From contig PDHQ01000011.1 of assembly GCA_003339415.1 (NCBI GenBank), forward strand, positions 310,001-374,000: a DNA stretch of 64,000 nucleotides. Reading direction: 5' to 3'. The position numbers were made by a program, and so were the translations under genes. Source of the DNA: Ophiocordyceps camponoti-saundersi (nom. inval.) (taxonomy: Eukaryota > Ascomycota > Sordariomycetes > Hypocreales > Ophiocordycipitaceae). The notes under the pieces are model-generated. The model searched no databases and was not told where the DNA came from. It saw only the letters and a list, made by a program, of their open reading frames with translations. Below, one piece after another: positions 21,358 through 32,744 of the stretch. Each line of letters opens with the position of its first letter. Position 1 is the stretch's first letter.

Positions 21358-22292
21358 TGTTTCATGGCTCGTGGACAGATAGAGACAGAGAGACAGAGAG
21401 AGAGGGGGGGATGACAATCAAGTCTGGACTTTGCCTTGACCCGCGGGATACGAGAGCCGGTTTGTTGACGGCGGACGCGACGCAGAGTGAAAAGAAAGGT
21501 TGGCAGACAAGACAGGCGCGCCCTACGTACGCTACCGCGACTTGGGGGGGGGCTGTTATATGAGCATCTTGCGGCAGCATGAATTGGGTGGAAACATGTG
21601 TTTCCCGCGGTTGCACGCCATCCGTACCCGCCGTTGCATTTGACGAGTGCCTAGCGGAAATTGAAGAGGCGTTTTGAGCGATGGTTTGTTATATAAGCGG
21701 CCAACGGTGTTTGTAGAAGACGTCACAATTAGTATGGTGGTTTTGTTTTTTTGTGTGTCCTCTGGTACTGTTAAGCTATTCTTTTTGGCCGGCGCGTTTT
21801 ACTATTGTTTATTGCTATTGTGGAGGTGCATCCTATTGTCAACGGCGGACGCATGATGGGAGTATGTAGGGAGTATGTGGGAGAGGTGAAAGGGTGGAAA
21901 GAATTTAGGGGCTGCACCCTTGGCTGGCAATGGGGAAGACGCGCTAACAATGGGAACTCCCTCCAGCTATCGGGGTCTTCCCGGCCATGGACTTGACGGG
22001 ATGAGAGAGAGGGAGAAGGATGGAAGGCGCGCTAGAAACACCCATGTTGGTAGTAAATACTATGAAGATGCATTTACAACAGATTGCCTGTGTTTATTCA
22101 CACTTTACCACAATGCGCTGTGAGACGGCAGAAGCGTCACCTCTGCTGCTATTGTACCTCTATTCAGTGGTAATGGATGCTTTGCTTCACTGCACCAATG
22201 GCTGGCGGGCTCTGGGGGGGAGGGGGGGGGGGGGTGGTCAATGGGGGTCAATGGTGCTGCTTAATAGCAGGTAATCCTAGTACCTACCTAGG
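21358..22292. other. Gene-free stretch between gene and retroelement island
   Basis: Composition is normal up to about 22,270, where CA/TG frequency falls abruptly at the retroelement boundary. It contains the G-run listed below and no supported gene. Confidence 0.5.
22214..22234 (+). repeat. G-run (7 G, A, 13 G), quadruplex-capable
   Basis: Seven G, one A and thirteen G lie about 60 bp left of the old retroelement. The two runs could form a G-quadruplex. They are followed by GGGGTCAATGGGGGTCAATGG-like short direct repeats. Confidence 0.6.
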
Positions 22293-22498
22293 AGCTAGAG
22301 GGGGAAGGTTAAAAGGGGATTACGTTATTCTAGTTATATAACTAATATTTACTTAACTACCTATATAGGGGGGTAGTTATTCTTAGAAGATATATATATA
22401 TATTAATTAATAAGGGCACTTATTAATCTTCGTATTAAGCCTATTTCTTATACTTATAATTAGTTTATTTAATCCCTTTATCGTTAGCTTATCTAGCT
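22293..22498 (+). repeat. 5' LTR of the old element
   Basis: It is 206 bp, the same length as the copy at 43725-43930. Shared landmarks are GGGATTACGTTATTCTA, TAAGGGCACTTATTAATC and a TCTAGCT end. It carries more TpA changes than the right copy. Confidence 0.85.
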
Positions 22499-23614
22499 AA
22501 TAACCGAGATAAGGGGGGGGATTAATCTCTTAGCACTAATTACCGATTACCGTATACGCTTAGGAATACGATTATACTTAACTTAATATAATAATAATTT
22601 AAAGCTCCTAAGATATTACTAAGAACCTTACTTTTTACCCCTTTTCTAATTAACTTATTTACTTAGTAATTAAGTTTTTTCCTAATAATAATTTACTTAA
22701 TAATCGGGAAATTATATAAATTAATAAGGTAATCTTATTATACTATTTACCCTAATTAAAGGAGATAATAAATAAGTTTTACTTTACTAACTATATTAAC
22801 TCCTTTTTCGATAAGAAAAAAGTTAGCCCCTTTTTCTTCTCTTTATTATCTTACTTTTCTTATTTCCTTTTCCTTATATATATATATAGAACCCTTAATA
22901 TATACTAAATTAACTTAGCTTTTATTTTTCGTATCTTATCTTTTTCCTATTTTATTTATAACTTAGAACTAATTTTTTTATATAATATTATTATAGAGGT
23001 ATTAGCTATATATATTTTAAGTAAATATTAACTAAACCTTATAGCCTCCTAATCTATAGCCTCTTAAGATTAGTCTTACTAGGATAATAAGTATAGCTAA
23101 TAAATTAGGCCTCTAATATAAGCGGATATTAGTAAGTTTAATAAGATATATAGCGCTTACTACTAGTTAGAAGTAATCGACCTTATATTTATTTACTTAA
23201 ATAAAGATATATCTTATTATAATAATAAAATCTAAGTAATTAATATTAGCTTAGTAAGCGTAGCTACTAATTTTATTAACGGTAACGTATTATTTTATAA
23301 TATTTATATTAATACTAAGAATAATATAATAACTAAAATAAATTTAAAAGTTTTATAAATATTATTTAAGGAAAAATTTACTTTAAATTATATCTTATAA
23401 TAACTTTAAGTACCGATAACGTTTAGCTAGTAAAATAGTAAGTTACTTTAAATATATTATAATTATACTTATTAGATATTTTAGTTTATTAGAAGATAAG
23501 ACTAAGTATTAGCTATATAAATCCTTCCCTTATTAAAAATAGCTATACTTAGTATAATTATCTAAAAATTTATTATAAGTATAGCTAACTAAGAATTTTA
23601 ATATATTATAATTA
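22499..23614 (+). pseudogene. Leader and upstream coding portion of the old element
   Basis: This runs from the 5' LTR to the first nested insertion. The first bases (ATAACCGAGATAAGGGGGG) resemble the segment just inside the TRIM LTR at 44,122. The rest is AT-rich, full of TAA/TAG in every frame, and probably belongs to the start of gag. Confidence 0.5.
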
Positions 23615-23619
23615 CTTAA

Positions 23620-24034
23620 TATTACGCGCTAGCTCTTATAGGGATTTCCCCTAAATATTTTATAATAATTTCCGAGGATTTTATAAAGATTTCCTTTAAA
23701 TATTTTACGGTAATTTCCGAGGATTTTATAGGGATTTCCCTTAGATATTTTACGGTAATTTCCGAGGATTTCTAACTATAATTACGTAACCTCGGAAACC
23801 TTATCGTAAAATCCCTAAAAAGACCTTAGTAGGAAATTACCCGAAAATAGAGTTAACCTTTTACTAAGATTTCCTTATACCCTCTCCTATCTCTATTAGT
23901 ATATACCTTTATATATTTTACTAAGATTTCGCCTATAAGAGTTTTTCCTCTTTTCTTTCCTTTCTTCTTAGCTTAAAATCTTTATTTATAGTACTAATAT
24001 TATTATTTACTTAATATATTCTATAGCTATAATA
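23620..24034 (+). repeat. 5' LTR of copy A
   Basis: It is 415 bp with three internal 45-bp units of the form GAGGATTTTATA...TAATTTCC, and ends at TATAATA before the internal region. Confidence 0.9.
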
Positions 24035-24089
24035 CTATTCTAAGCTTAAATTTACTAGCGAGTAATTAAGAAACTTATATTTTATTTTT

Positions 24090-27000
24090 ACGTCCCCGTA
24101 TAGGATAGAAAAGAACTTATATATAACTTAGATTACGATTAGCTTTAAGATATATATCCGGAGCCCCTAAATAAACTTTTAGGTAATTAAGGAGACTCGC
24201 CTCGAAAACGCTTAACTTTATAATAAAATAAGATATTAGCGAAAACTAAACTATAATAATAGCTACCTTTTCTTAAAATATTATTAATATAACTATATTA
24301 TAGGAGTAGCGTGCGGAGATAGCGTAATTATAAGCGTAGGTTATAGAACTTTAAAGTTAGTTAACTTAAAAAAACTAAGACCTAAATACGGAAAAGACCC
24401 GTTAAGAAATATTAACTATATTTAATATAAATAAAAAGATATTTATCCTAACTGGAAAGGCCGCTTAGGAGGCCTTTACGCTAATAGCCCTAGTAAAATA
24501 GCTAAACCCCTCCTATTCTAATTCTATAAAAGTTTACTATAAGGAGGTAGGTAAGTTTTTAGGTAAGAAGGAGGATTTTAATACCTTCCTTATAAACTTA
24601 AAAGATAAGATAAGGTCCGATAAGATAACTTTTCGAGATAAGTAAAACTAGATAAGTATATTATTCTACGCGTTAGAAAGGAAGGCCCGTAAACTCTTAG
24701 AAACTTAATATAACTTAGAGGAACGCCCTTTTTCCGGATTAGCTAAGATAGTCTAATACTTAGAATCTACTTACGGAAATCCTAATAAATTTACCGAAGC
24801 TACGGACTAACTTTATAGACTAAACTTCTTATTAATAGGTAAATAGGAAATTTAAGAGTTCCTCGCGGAGTTTAACTACCTTATAGCTAAGACCTAAGTT
24901 CCCCTAGCTTAGATTAAGTATACGCTTTAGGATTATCTACCCGCTAACCTTAATATAAGCCTTCTTATAAAGGCTAAGGACTTATATATAACGTATAAGG
25001 AGTTTTGCAAGTATATAAAAAATATAGTATTTTATAAAAAGAAGGAGTTTGCTTACCGTAAAATCGCTTAGAAATCTTAATAAGTTAATAAAACTACTCT
25101 AACTATATAGAAAAAAACTATAACTATAACTTAGAAAAGCTAGCCCCTAAGTAAAAATAAGAAAAAAGTTTATTAGGAAAATAATACTTATTTTATTTAT
25201 AGAAAGAAAGGCTATATAGCTAAGGACTATCCTAACTAATAAAAGATAAGGAGAGTTTATAAAGCTTAGACGCCCCTACCTAATTCTATTCGGTTAAATA
25301 ACTTTAATTTAGGAAAAAAGTAAGATTATTATAAGGCTCCTTAATAATTCCGAAAATATCGTATATAGGACGGAAAATAAGAGAGTTATTTACTATTAAT
25401 AGCTAAGTTTAAGTTAATAATATTACTCTTCGTACCTTTACCTTATATAATACTAAAGTAAACGCTTATCTCTTAGTTAATTATTATTTTACGAAGTAAG
25501 TAATAAAGCGTCTAAGCGCTAAGCTTATCCCTATCCGTCCTATCCCCCTTATTAATTTTTAAAGCTATTAGGCTAGCTTAGTTTACGAGCACTTAATTAT
25601 TACTTTAGTAATCGATAGATAGTATTTTCTATAAGAAATCTGCTAGGTAACTAACTACGCTTAAGATCTTTTTATCGGCCTATTTTAGATAGCGGAGAAA
25701 AAGTTATTATTTAACTACGCGGCCTAGAAACTAGTTTAGCTAGATAACTTACCCGCCCTTACTAAATATTCGCCCTCGATCCTATTACCTAAGAAGCCCT
25801 TTTTTAACGGAAATCTAAACTTAGCGGTTTAAGCGGATACTAAGCGCTAGAACCGCCTTCTCCGTTAGGATAAGCGTAAATATTAGATCCTCTAACGCTT
25901 ATAAAGGAAAAAAGACTTTATATAGCTTACGAAGAAAAAAAAGCTAGCTTAGACTTTAACTAAAAATAACTAAAATACCGACAATATTAATAAAAATATT
26001 TTAAAAAAGTAACTTATCCGCTAAGTCTAATAAAACTCTTACCGTATACGATAAGAAAAAATAACTTTATTAATACCTTAAATACCTATAAAGTTAGAAA
26101 ATAATAATAATAACCTAATTACGATCGCGAAGCTAAGCCCGGCTAGCTATATATATATAGGATAGGAAATCCCGTTCCCTTAAGGTAAAAAACCTAAGTA
26201 TATTACTTATATACGTAGTATAATTCCTCTAGCTCTTATATACCTTAAAGGATTCTTTAGTAAGAAAGAAGCTTATATTTTAGCTAGTTCCTAGCCTAGC
26301 TATAATATAACCTTAAAACTTAAAAAGCCCCTAAACCCGGTAAGACCCCTTTCTTATAGGACGCCGGTAAAATACCTACCTTTAGAAAAGGAGACTATTA
26401 ACTATTTACTCGAGATTAGTTTTATTAAGCTAGATACTAGCCCTTACGCCGCCTCTATTCTCTTCGCCCCGAAGCCGTACTTAATAGCCCGACGCTTTTA
26501 TATTAATTACCGATAGATAAATAATTACTTAAAAAGTCGGATCTTACCCGCTCCCTCCTTAAAAGGCACCGCGTTTAGCTACCGGGAGGCGAAACGGTTC
26601 TTAAAAATCGATATTATTTAAGTATTTTACCGTCTCCGTCTTAACCCTAATTTTAAATATCTTATAGCTTTCCGTATAAGGTTTAGCACGTTTTATTAGC
26701 TTATTTTTCTATTCGGCCTTAAGGTAAAACCTATATAGTTTTAAAACTTTATTAACGCCTAACTTTACGATCTCCTTAACCGCTACGCGAGTACGTACGC
26801 TAACGATATATTAATTTACTCGAATAGCGAAGAAGAAGAATACTAAGAGGAGTGCCGAGAAGTAATCTAGCGCTTATACTAAGCGAACCTATAAGGGGAT
26901 ATCTAGAAATTAAAGTTTAATATTACTAAAATTAACTACCTTAATATAATACTATACGTAGGCTAAAAAATAAGCGTAGACTTTTATAAAATATAAGTAA

Positions 27001-29270
27001 TCTAAGATTAAAAGTTTAAAGACCTTTAAGACTATAAGGCTATTTGCTTATTTATAGGACTTTATAACTTTATTAGGATCTTCTATTACTATATAAGTAT
27101 TATAGCTAAGCCCCTAAACCGCCTTCTTAAGAAAGATACCGCCTTCGAGCTTAGATTAATTTAGAAGGAGGCTTTTAATAAAATAAAGGAGCTAGCTATA
27201 TAAGCCCTAATATTTACTTTCTTCCGCTTAAAGCTTCTAACCTACTTTAAGATTAACGCCTCCTAGAATATTACCGCTAGTATATTTTAGTAATAGTAAG
27301 ATAACTAGATATAAAAGCCTATAGGCTTCTTCTTAAAGATAATAAACCCCGCCGAGCGTGCTTATCTAATTTAGGACCGCGAACTCTTTACCGTTATATA
27401 AAGCTTCGAGTATTTCTACTTAGAATTACTTAGCTAGAAATTCGATATAATTATAGATTACAAAGCTTTAATTTATTTTACGATAAAAAGGCTACTTTTT
27501 ATTTATTAAGTCCGATAGTTTAATTTCCTTACTTAGTTCGATATCCGTTTCCTATACTAGCTTAGCTAGCTAAATATAGCCGCGAATATACTCTTACGGA
27601 AGATAGCTAAGCTCCTAATAGTAAAAGCCCGTAAAAAAGAGGAAAGGACTTTAGTTATAATTTCCCCGAATAGCCTTAGGTTTAAATCCTTAACCTTATC
27701 TCCTATAATTACCCCGGTCCGCTTAGTAGAAAACTCTATCCTATTAGGGGCAGAGTTAATATAACTAATTTAGGAAGAGAACGCGAACTAGAACCTTAGA
27801 TTTTACGGTAATCTCCTTATTATCCCTAAGTAAGATAGCCGGTAGCGTTTCTTCCTCCGCACCGCCTTAATTCGGAATATATATAAGCTAGCTATCTTCG
27901 CTTATAGGGGATAAAATAAAACTACCTAAATACTCTAATAGAACTACTACTAGCTTAAGATAAAGCGAGATATCCGCCGGTTTATCCGTAACTATTATAA
28001 GTATTAAAGGAATAAAATACTATAAGATAAGACTTTAAGTTTACTATACCCCCTACCTATTCTAACTTTCGTTTAGGAGTATATTACTTATAATAGGAAA
28101 ATAATACTAAAGGACCGCTTTAGGTATAACTACGTTTAAACCTTTATCTATAAGTTAAGTAAGATTATCGCTACGTTACCTAGTAAGAAGAACGATATAG
28201 CTAAGGTGCTCGTAGGACGCTATTTCCGATATTTTTATTATCTTTTCGGTATACCGGACGTATAAATTACTAATAACGCTAGCTTATTTATTTTAGGATT
28301 TCTTAGTAAAATTAATTAGTTAACTAGTATTAAATATCGCTACGGTAATACCCTATACTTATAAATATAAGGAAGCGTAAAGGTAATTAACTAGTACCTA
28401 GACTAAAAGCTATAATTCTATACGAATAAATATTAGGATAATTAGAGTACTTTCCTTCCCGCGCTAGATTTCGCGTATAACTTCTCGTAGCACGCTTCTA
28501 TCGGTATAGCACCGCTTATAGTCGCCCTTAGTAAGGATATATAAAACCCCCTCTTAATAGCTAGTCCCTCGGATCCCTCGACCGCCTTAGGCCCGATTAC
28601 TATAGCCCGTAAACTTATCTCCCGCGCGTAGGAAGTATAATAGCAGGCTCGAACCGCTACTAAGAACGCTCGCTATAAGTAGGAAACGTAGGTAAATAAA
28701 AAGCGTCGCCCGGCAGACTTTACGGTTAGCGATAAAGTATTCCTTAGCTATAAGGGCTTCTTTACGACCGTACCTACGATACGCCTTAATATATAATAGT
28801 TAGGACCTTTTACGATCGTCGAGGAATAAGGCTATAGCTATATCCTTAACTTACTAGATAGCTACCGGATAACGAACTTATTCTATACTAACTATCTTTA
28901 GAAAGCTACTATAAATCTATTACCCGGATAAGAGATATCTCCCGCGGAACCTAAAAATATTAACGATATACTAAAGTAAGAAATTAACGAGATCCTTATA
29001 TTTCGCATTATTAGATAACGCCGCCGGTTAGAGTACTAAGTTTAGTAGCGTAGCTATAACCCTAATAAGACGTAGTATCTAGCTAGGAATTTCCGTTATA
29101 TACCGATAGCCCTTAAGGAATTTTACTACTATTTTCTAAATACCGCTAGCCCGCTAGTTAATCTCTAATATTAAATTAAGGCTGCCGCCGTAAATCGTAA
29201 TTATAAGGATAATAACTAAGATAATACTATAATTTCCTTTAAGGCCTAAATATATAGTCGCTATTACTAG
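24090..29270 (+). pseudogene. RIP-destroyed gag-pol of copy A
   Basis: The frame carrying the landmarks is peppered with TAA and TAG at positions expected for Gln and Trp codons; TGA is nearly absent. Cys codons read TAT or TAC and one catalytic Asp of the YADD-like box reads AAC. Zinc knuckle, reverse transcriptase, integrase and a chromodomain near the end (tryptophans now TAG) are in standard chromovirus order. No translation product is possible. Confidence 0.8.
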
Positions 29271-29307
29271 TCTTAATAAGCATATTAAGATTTTTATTAG
29301 GGGGTAA

Positions 29308-29722
29308 TATTATACGCTAGCTTTTATAAGGATTTCCCTTAGATATTTTATAGTAATTTCCGAGGATTTTATAGGGATTTCCCCTAAATATTTTACGGTA
29401 ATTTTCGAGGATTTTATAAGGATTTCCCTTAGATATTTTATAGTAATTTCCGAGGATTTCTAACTATAGTTACGTAACCTCGGAAACCTTATCGTAAAAT
29501 CTCTAGGAAAACCTCGGTAGGAAATTACCCGGAAATAGAGTCGACTTTTTACTAGGATTTCCTTATACCCTCTCCTATCTCTACTAGCACGTGCCTTTAT
29601 ATATTTTACTAGGATTTCGCCTACGAGAGTTTTTCCTCTTTTCTTTCCTTTCTCTTTAGCTTAGAATCTTTATTTATAATACTAATATTATTATTTACTT
29701 AACGTATTCTATAGCTATAATA
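29308..29722 (+). repeat. 3' LTR of copy A
   Basis: It is 415 bp and aligns end to end with 23620-24034. Most differences are C-to-T or G-to-A. Confidence 0.9.
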
Positions 29723-29727
29723 CTTAA

Positions 29728-32241
29728 TAAGCTATAATAGCTTTAAGTTTTATAGAAATATAAGATATTATCTAAGTAGCTAAGGATATTTATCTTACGG
29801 AATAAGTTAAGCGCTAAGCTTATAAGTAAGTAATAATAGCCTTAATTATATAATAGCTTTTCTAAGAGAAATTTAGTTACTCCCTTAATATATTAGTTAA
29901 GGAGAGATTAAGATATAAGCCCCATTAGTAAATATTAACTCCCTAAGCTATTATTAATATAATTATAATAAGCTACTAAGATTAACTTAACTAAATAGGA
30001 TATCTTAAAAATAATATTTATTTAAATTAGATAGATTATCTTAATAGCTTAAATCGTAAAACTTATCGTAAAAGTTAAGGTAAATCTTATCGCTTTTTAA
30101 ATAACTACCGCTAAAATAACTACTAAAATAAATATCGCGGAGGCTATCATAGAGGCTATAATAGTAATAATAGTAAATAAGTTAACTAGGTAAACTTAAA
30201 AGACTTAACTAATATATATATAAATAGTTTACTTTCCTTTCTATTAGATTAAGTTATTTACTTTAAATATAGGTAACCCGGGCACTACGTTATATCTTAT
30301 ATTACTTTTAAAATATAATAGCTTTAAGGTTAGGAGAAAGATATCTTAAGAGAATTAACTTTAATTAGTAAAAGCTTACGGCTACCCCCTTAGTAAATAA
30401 TTATAATACCGCTATAAATAGCTTAGCTTATTACGGCCTATTAAGTTAACTTAAGGTATTAGGATTTTATAAAGTAGAACCTTAGCTAAAGTCCGCTTAA
30501 GAAACTTTATAATACTCTTATAGATAAGAGTAAAACTATCTATTTTAATATTATTAGCTTAGGAATTAATCGATTTAAAAAGAAAGATAATATTAATAAT
30601 ACTAATATACTTGCCGCTAAACTTAAGTTTATCGCTATAACTAATAGGGATAATATTAAGCTTAGCGAGATAGTTCGTAATATATTTACGGTATTAATTA
30701 TAATAGTAAAACTTAGTAAACTACTAATTAAAAAAAAATTAATTAACTTAATACTTTTAAAAGAAATATTTAAGAATAATTTAAACTTAGAGGTAACCTT
30801 ATATTATAAAACGCCTAAAATACCTAATTAGCTAAGATTATTAAGTGCTAAGAAAAGTATAATAGCTAATAAGAAAAAAAGGGCTAAGGGTTTAGCGGAG
30901 GTCTAGGTAAGAGATAGCTTAGGTAATATTAATTAGATTAAACTAGCGAAGAGATTTATTATATTTATTAATCTAGTAGATTTCTAATAAGTAAATTTAG
31001 AAGGGGCTAAGTAATTTAGGTATTTCTTATTACGTAAGAGATAAACCTTTATTAAGATAAAGACTAAAGGTAAAGGTAAAAGTAAGTTTAAAGCGGTATA
31101 TATTAATAGTAATAAAGTTAACCTAGCTAGGTAGGATATAAATACCCGTTTAATTAAAGAAATTAGAGATTATAAAACTTTTAAAGTTCTATATACTATC
31201 TTATTCTAAGTTAATAATAAAAATAAGTCCTTAAAGCTAGTAGATAAAAATATAATAGTAAACTAAGAGTTTTAGGTAAGTTTTATTAACTATAACTTTA
31301 CTAATCGTAATAAGATCCCTATTATAAACTTAAAAAATATTAAGTTTAGTAAGCTAGCTATAAAAGTTATAGATAGATTACGTATTCCTATTTATAACTT
31401 TACTATTTTAAATATAAATATCTTTAAGGTAATTAGAGAAATCTAAGCGATTATTAAGCTTAAAAATAATAACGTAATCGATAACTTACTTTTTCTATTA
31501 GGTATACCTTAGCTTTTTAACGTTAACGCTATTATCTATATTAAAACCGGTATTTTAATAATTAGAGATCGTAATTAAGGTAATATACCGGTAGCTTTAT
31601 AAGGCCTATAAATAGCTATATCGCTAAGATAAAAGTTAGTTTTAGCGCTTAACGCCCCGCTTATCTTAAGAAAGTTTATTAAGCTCCCTAAATTAACGTT
31701 TAAGGATATAAATAGCGATAACGAGAATAACTCCGAGACCTCTTCTAAAAACTTAACTTCTAAAAATAATAATAATAATTAGATTAAATTATTAAACTAA
31801 GTTATTAGCGCTAACCTAAGTAAGTTATAAAATTATAGCTAACTAGAAATATTATTATTAGTTTAAACTTTATATATTTTATTATAAACCCGATTACTTT
31901 ATTTATAAGCTACGCCCTTAAATTAATAAGGTAAGCTATATATATATAAACTTAAATAAACTTTTATATAAATTATATTTTTACTTCTTACTATTATCCC
32001 CTTATCGATTCTAATTTTCTTTCCTTAACTATAGCTATTATAGAGACTATATATAATAATCCCTAATAATTATAAAGTAATCTAGTTACTAAACTTATAA
32101 TTAAATAACGCTTAAGTAAATAATACTAGCTTAGGCTATAAGTAAATAAGCTATTAGCGTTACTATTCCTAATATAGAGGAGAGTTTAGCGATAAGAAAT
32201 TAATAATTCTATTAATAAACGCTTAGTTATAGTATAGTTTA
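29728..32241 (+). pseudogene. RIP-destroyed gag region of the old element
   Basis: This lies between the two nested insertions. One plus-strand frame contains a CX2CX4HX4C zinc knuckle at 30259-30300 in which the His codon is intact and the Cys codons read TAC or TAT, as RIP would leave them. A Lys/Asn/Ser-rich acidic tail follows near 31,690-31,790. Stops are TAA/TAG throughout. Confidence 0.6.
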
Positions 32242-32246
32242 ACGCT

Positions 32247-32706
32247 TATTATAGCCGTAAAATACGTTAAGTAAATAATAATATTAGCACTATAAATAAA
32301 AATTCTAAGCTAAGGAGAAAGGAAAAAAAAGGGGAAAAACTCTCGTAAGCGAAATCTTAGTAAAATATATAAAAGCACGTGCTAGTAGAGATAGGAGAGG
32401 GTATAAGGAAATCCTAGTAAAAAGTCGACTCTATTTCTAGGTAATTTCCTACTAAGGTTTTCTTAGGGATTTTACGATAAGGTTTCCGAGGTTACGTAAT
32501 TATAGTTAGAAATCCTTAGAAATTACCGTAAAATATCTAAGGGAAATTTTTATAAAATCCTCGGAAATTACTATAAAAGGTTTAGGGGAAATCCTTATAA
32601 AATCCTCGGAAATTACCGTAAAAAGTTTAGGGGAAATCTTTATAAAATCCTCGGAAATTACCGTAAAATATTTATAGGAAATCCCTATAAGAGCTAGCGC
32701 GTAATA
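32247..32706 (-). repeat. 3' LTR of copy B
   Basis: It is 460 bp, minus orientation, and contains four 45-bp GGAAATTACCGTAAAA-type units. A polypyrimidine run (TTACCCCCTAA), the complement of the polypurine tract, follows on its inner side. Confidence 0.9.
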
Positions 32707-32744
32707 TTACCCCCTAACGAAAGTTTTAATATACTTATTAAAAT

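Larger units (their letters stand above)
23620..29722 (+). mobile_element. Nested Ty3/Gypsy chromodomain retrotransposon, copy A
   Basis: The 6,103-bp element has 415-bp LTRs at 23620-24034 and 29308-29722 and a perfect 5-bp target duplication CTTAA (23615-23619, 29723-29727). LTR ends read TATTACGCG...TATAATA, which fits TG...CA termini after RIP. A polypurine tract (TTAGGGGG) precedes the 3' LTR. Internal footprints in order are a CX2CX4HX4C zinc knuckle (25189-25230), a reverse transcriptase YADD-like box (26796-26807), an integrase zinc-finger CX2C region (about 28,000) and a C-terminal chromodomain (about 28,990-29,115). This is the gene order of chromoviruses. CpA/TpG loss is near complete. 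Confidence 0.9.

Noticed and set aside
23620..24034. Regular 45-bp units taken first for a CRISPR-like array
   Set aside because: Units are contiguous without unique spacers and lie inside LTRs of a eukaryotic retrotransposon.
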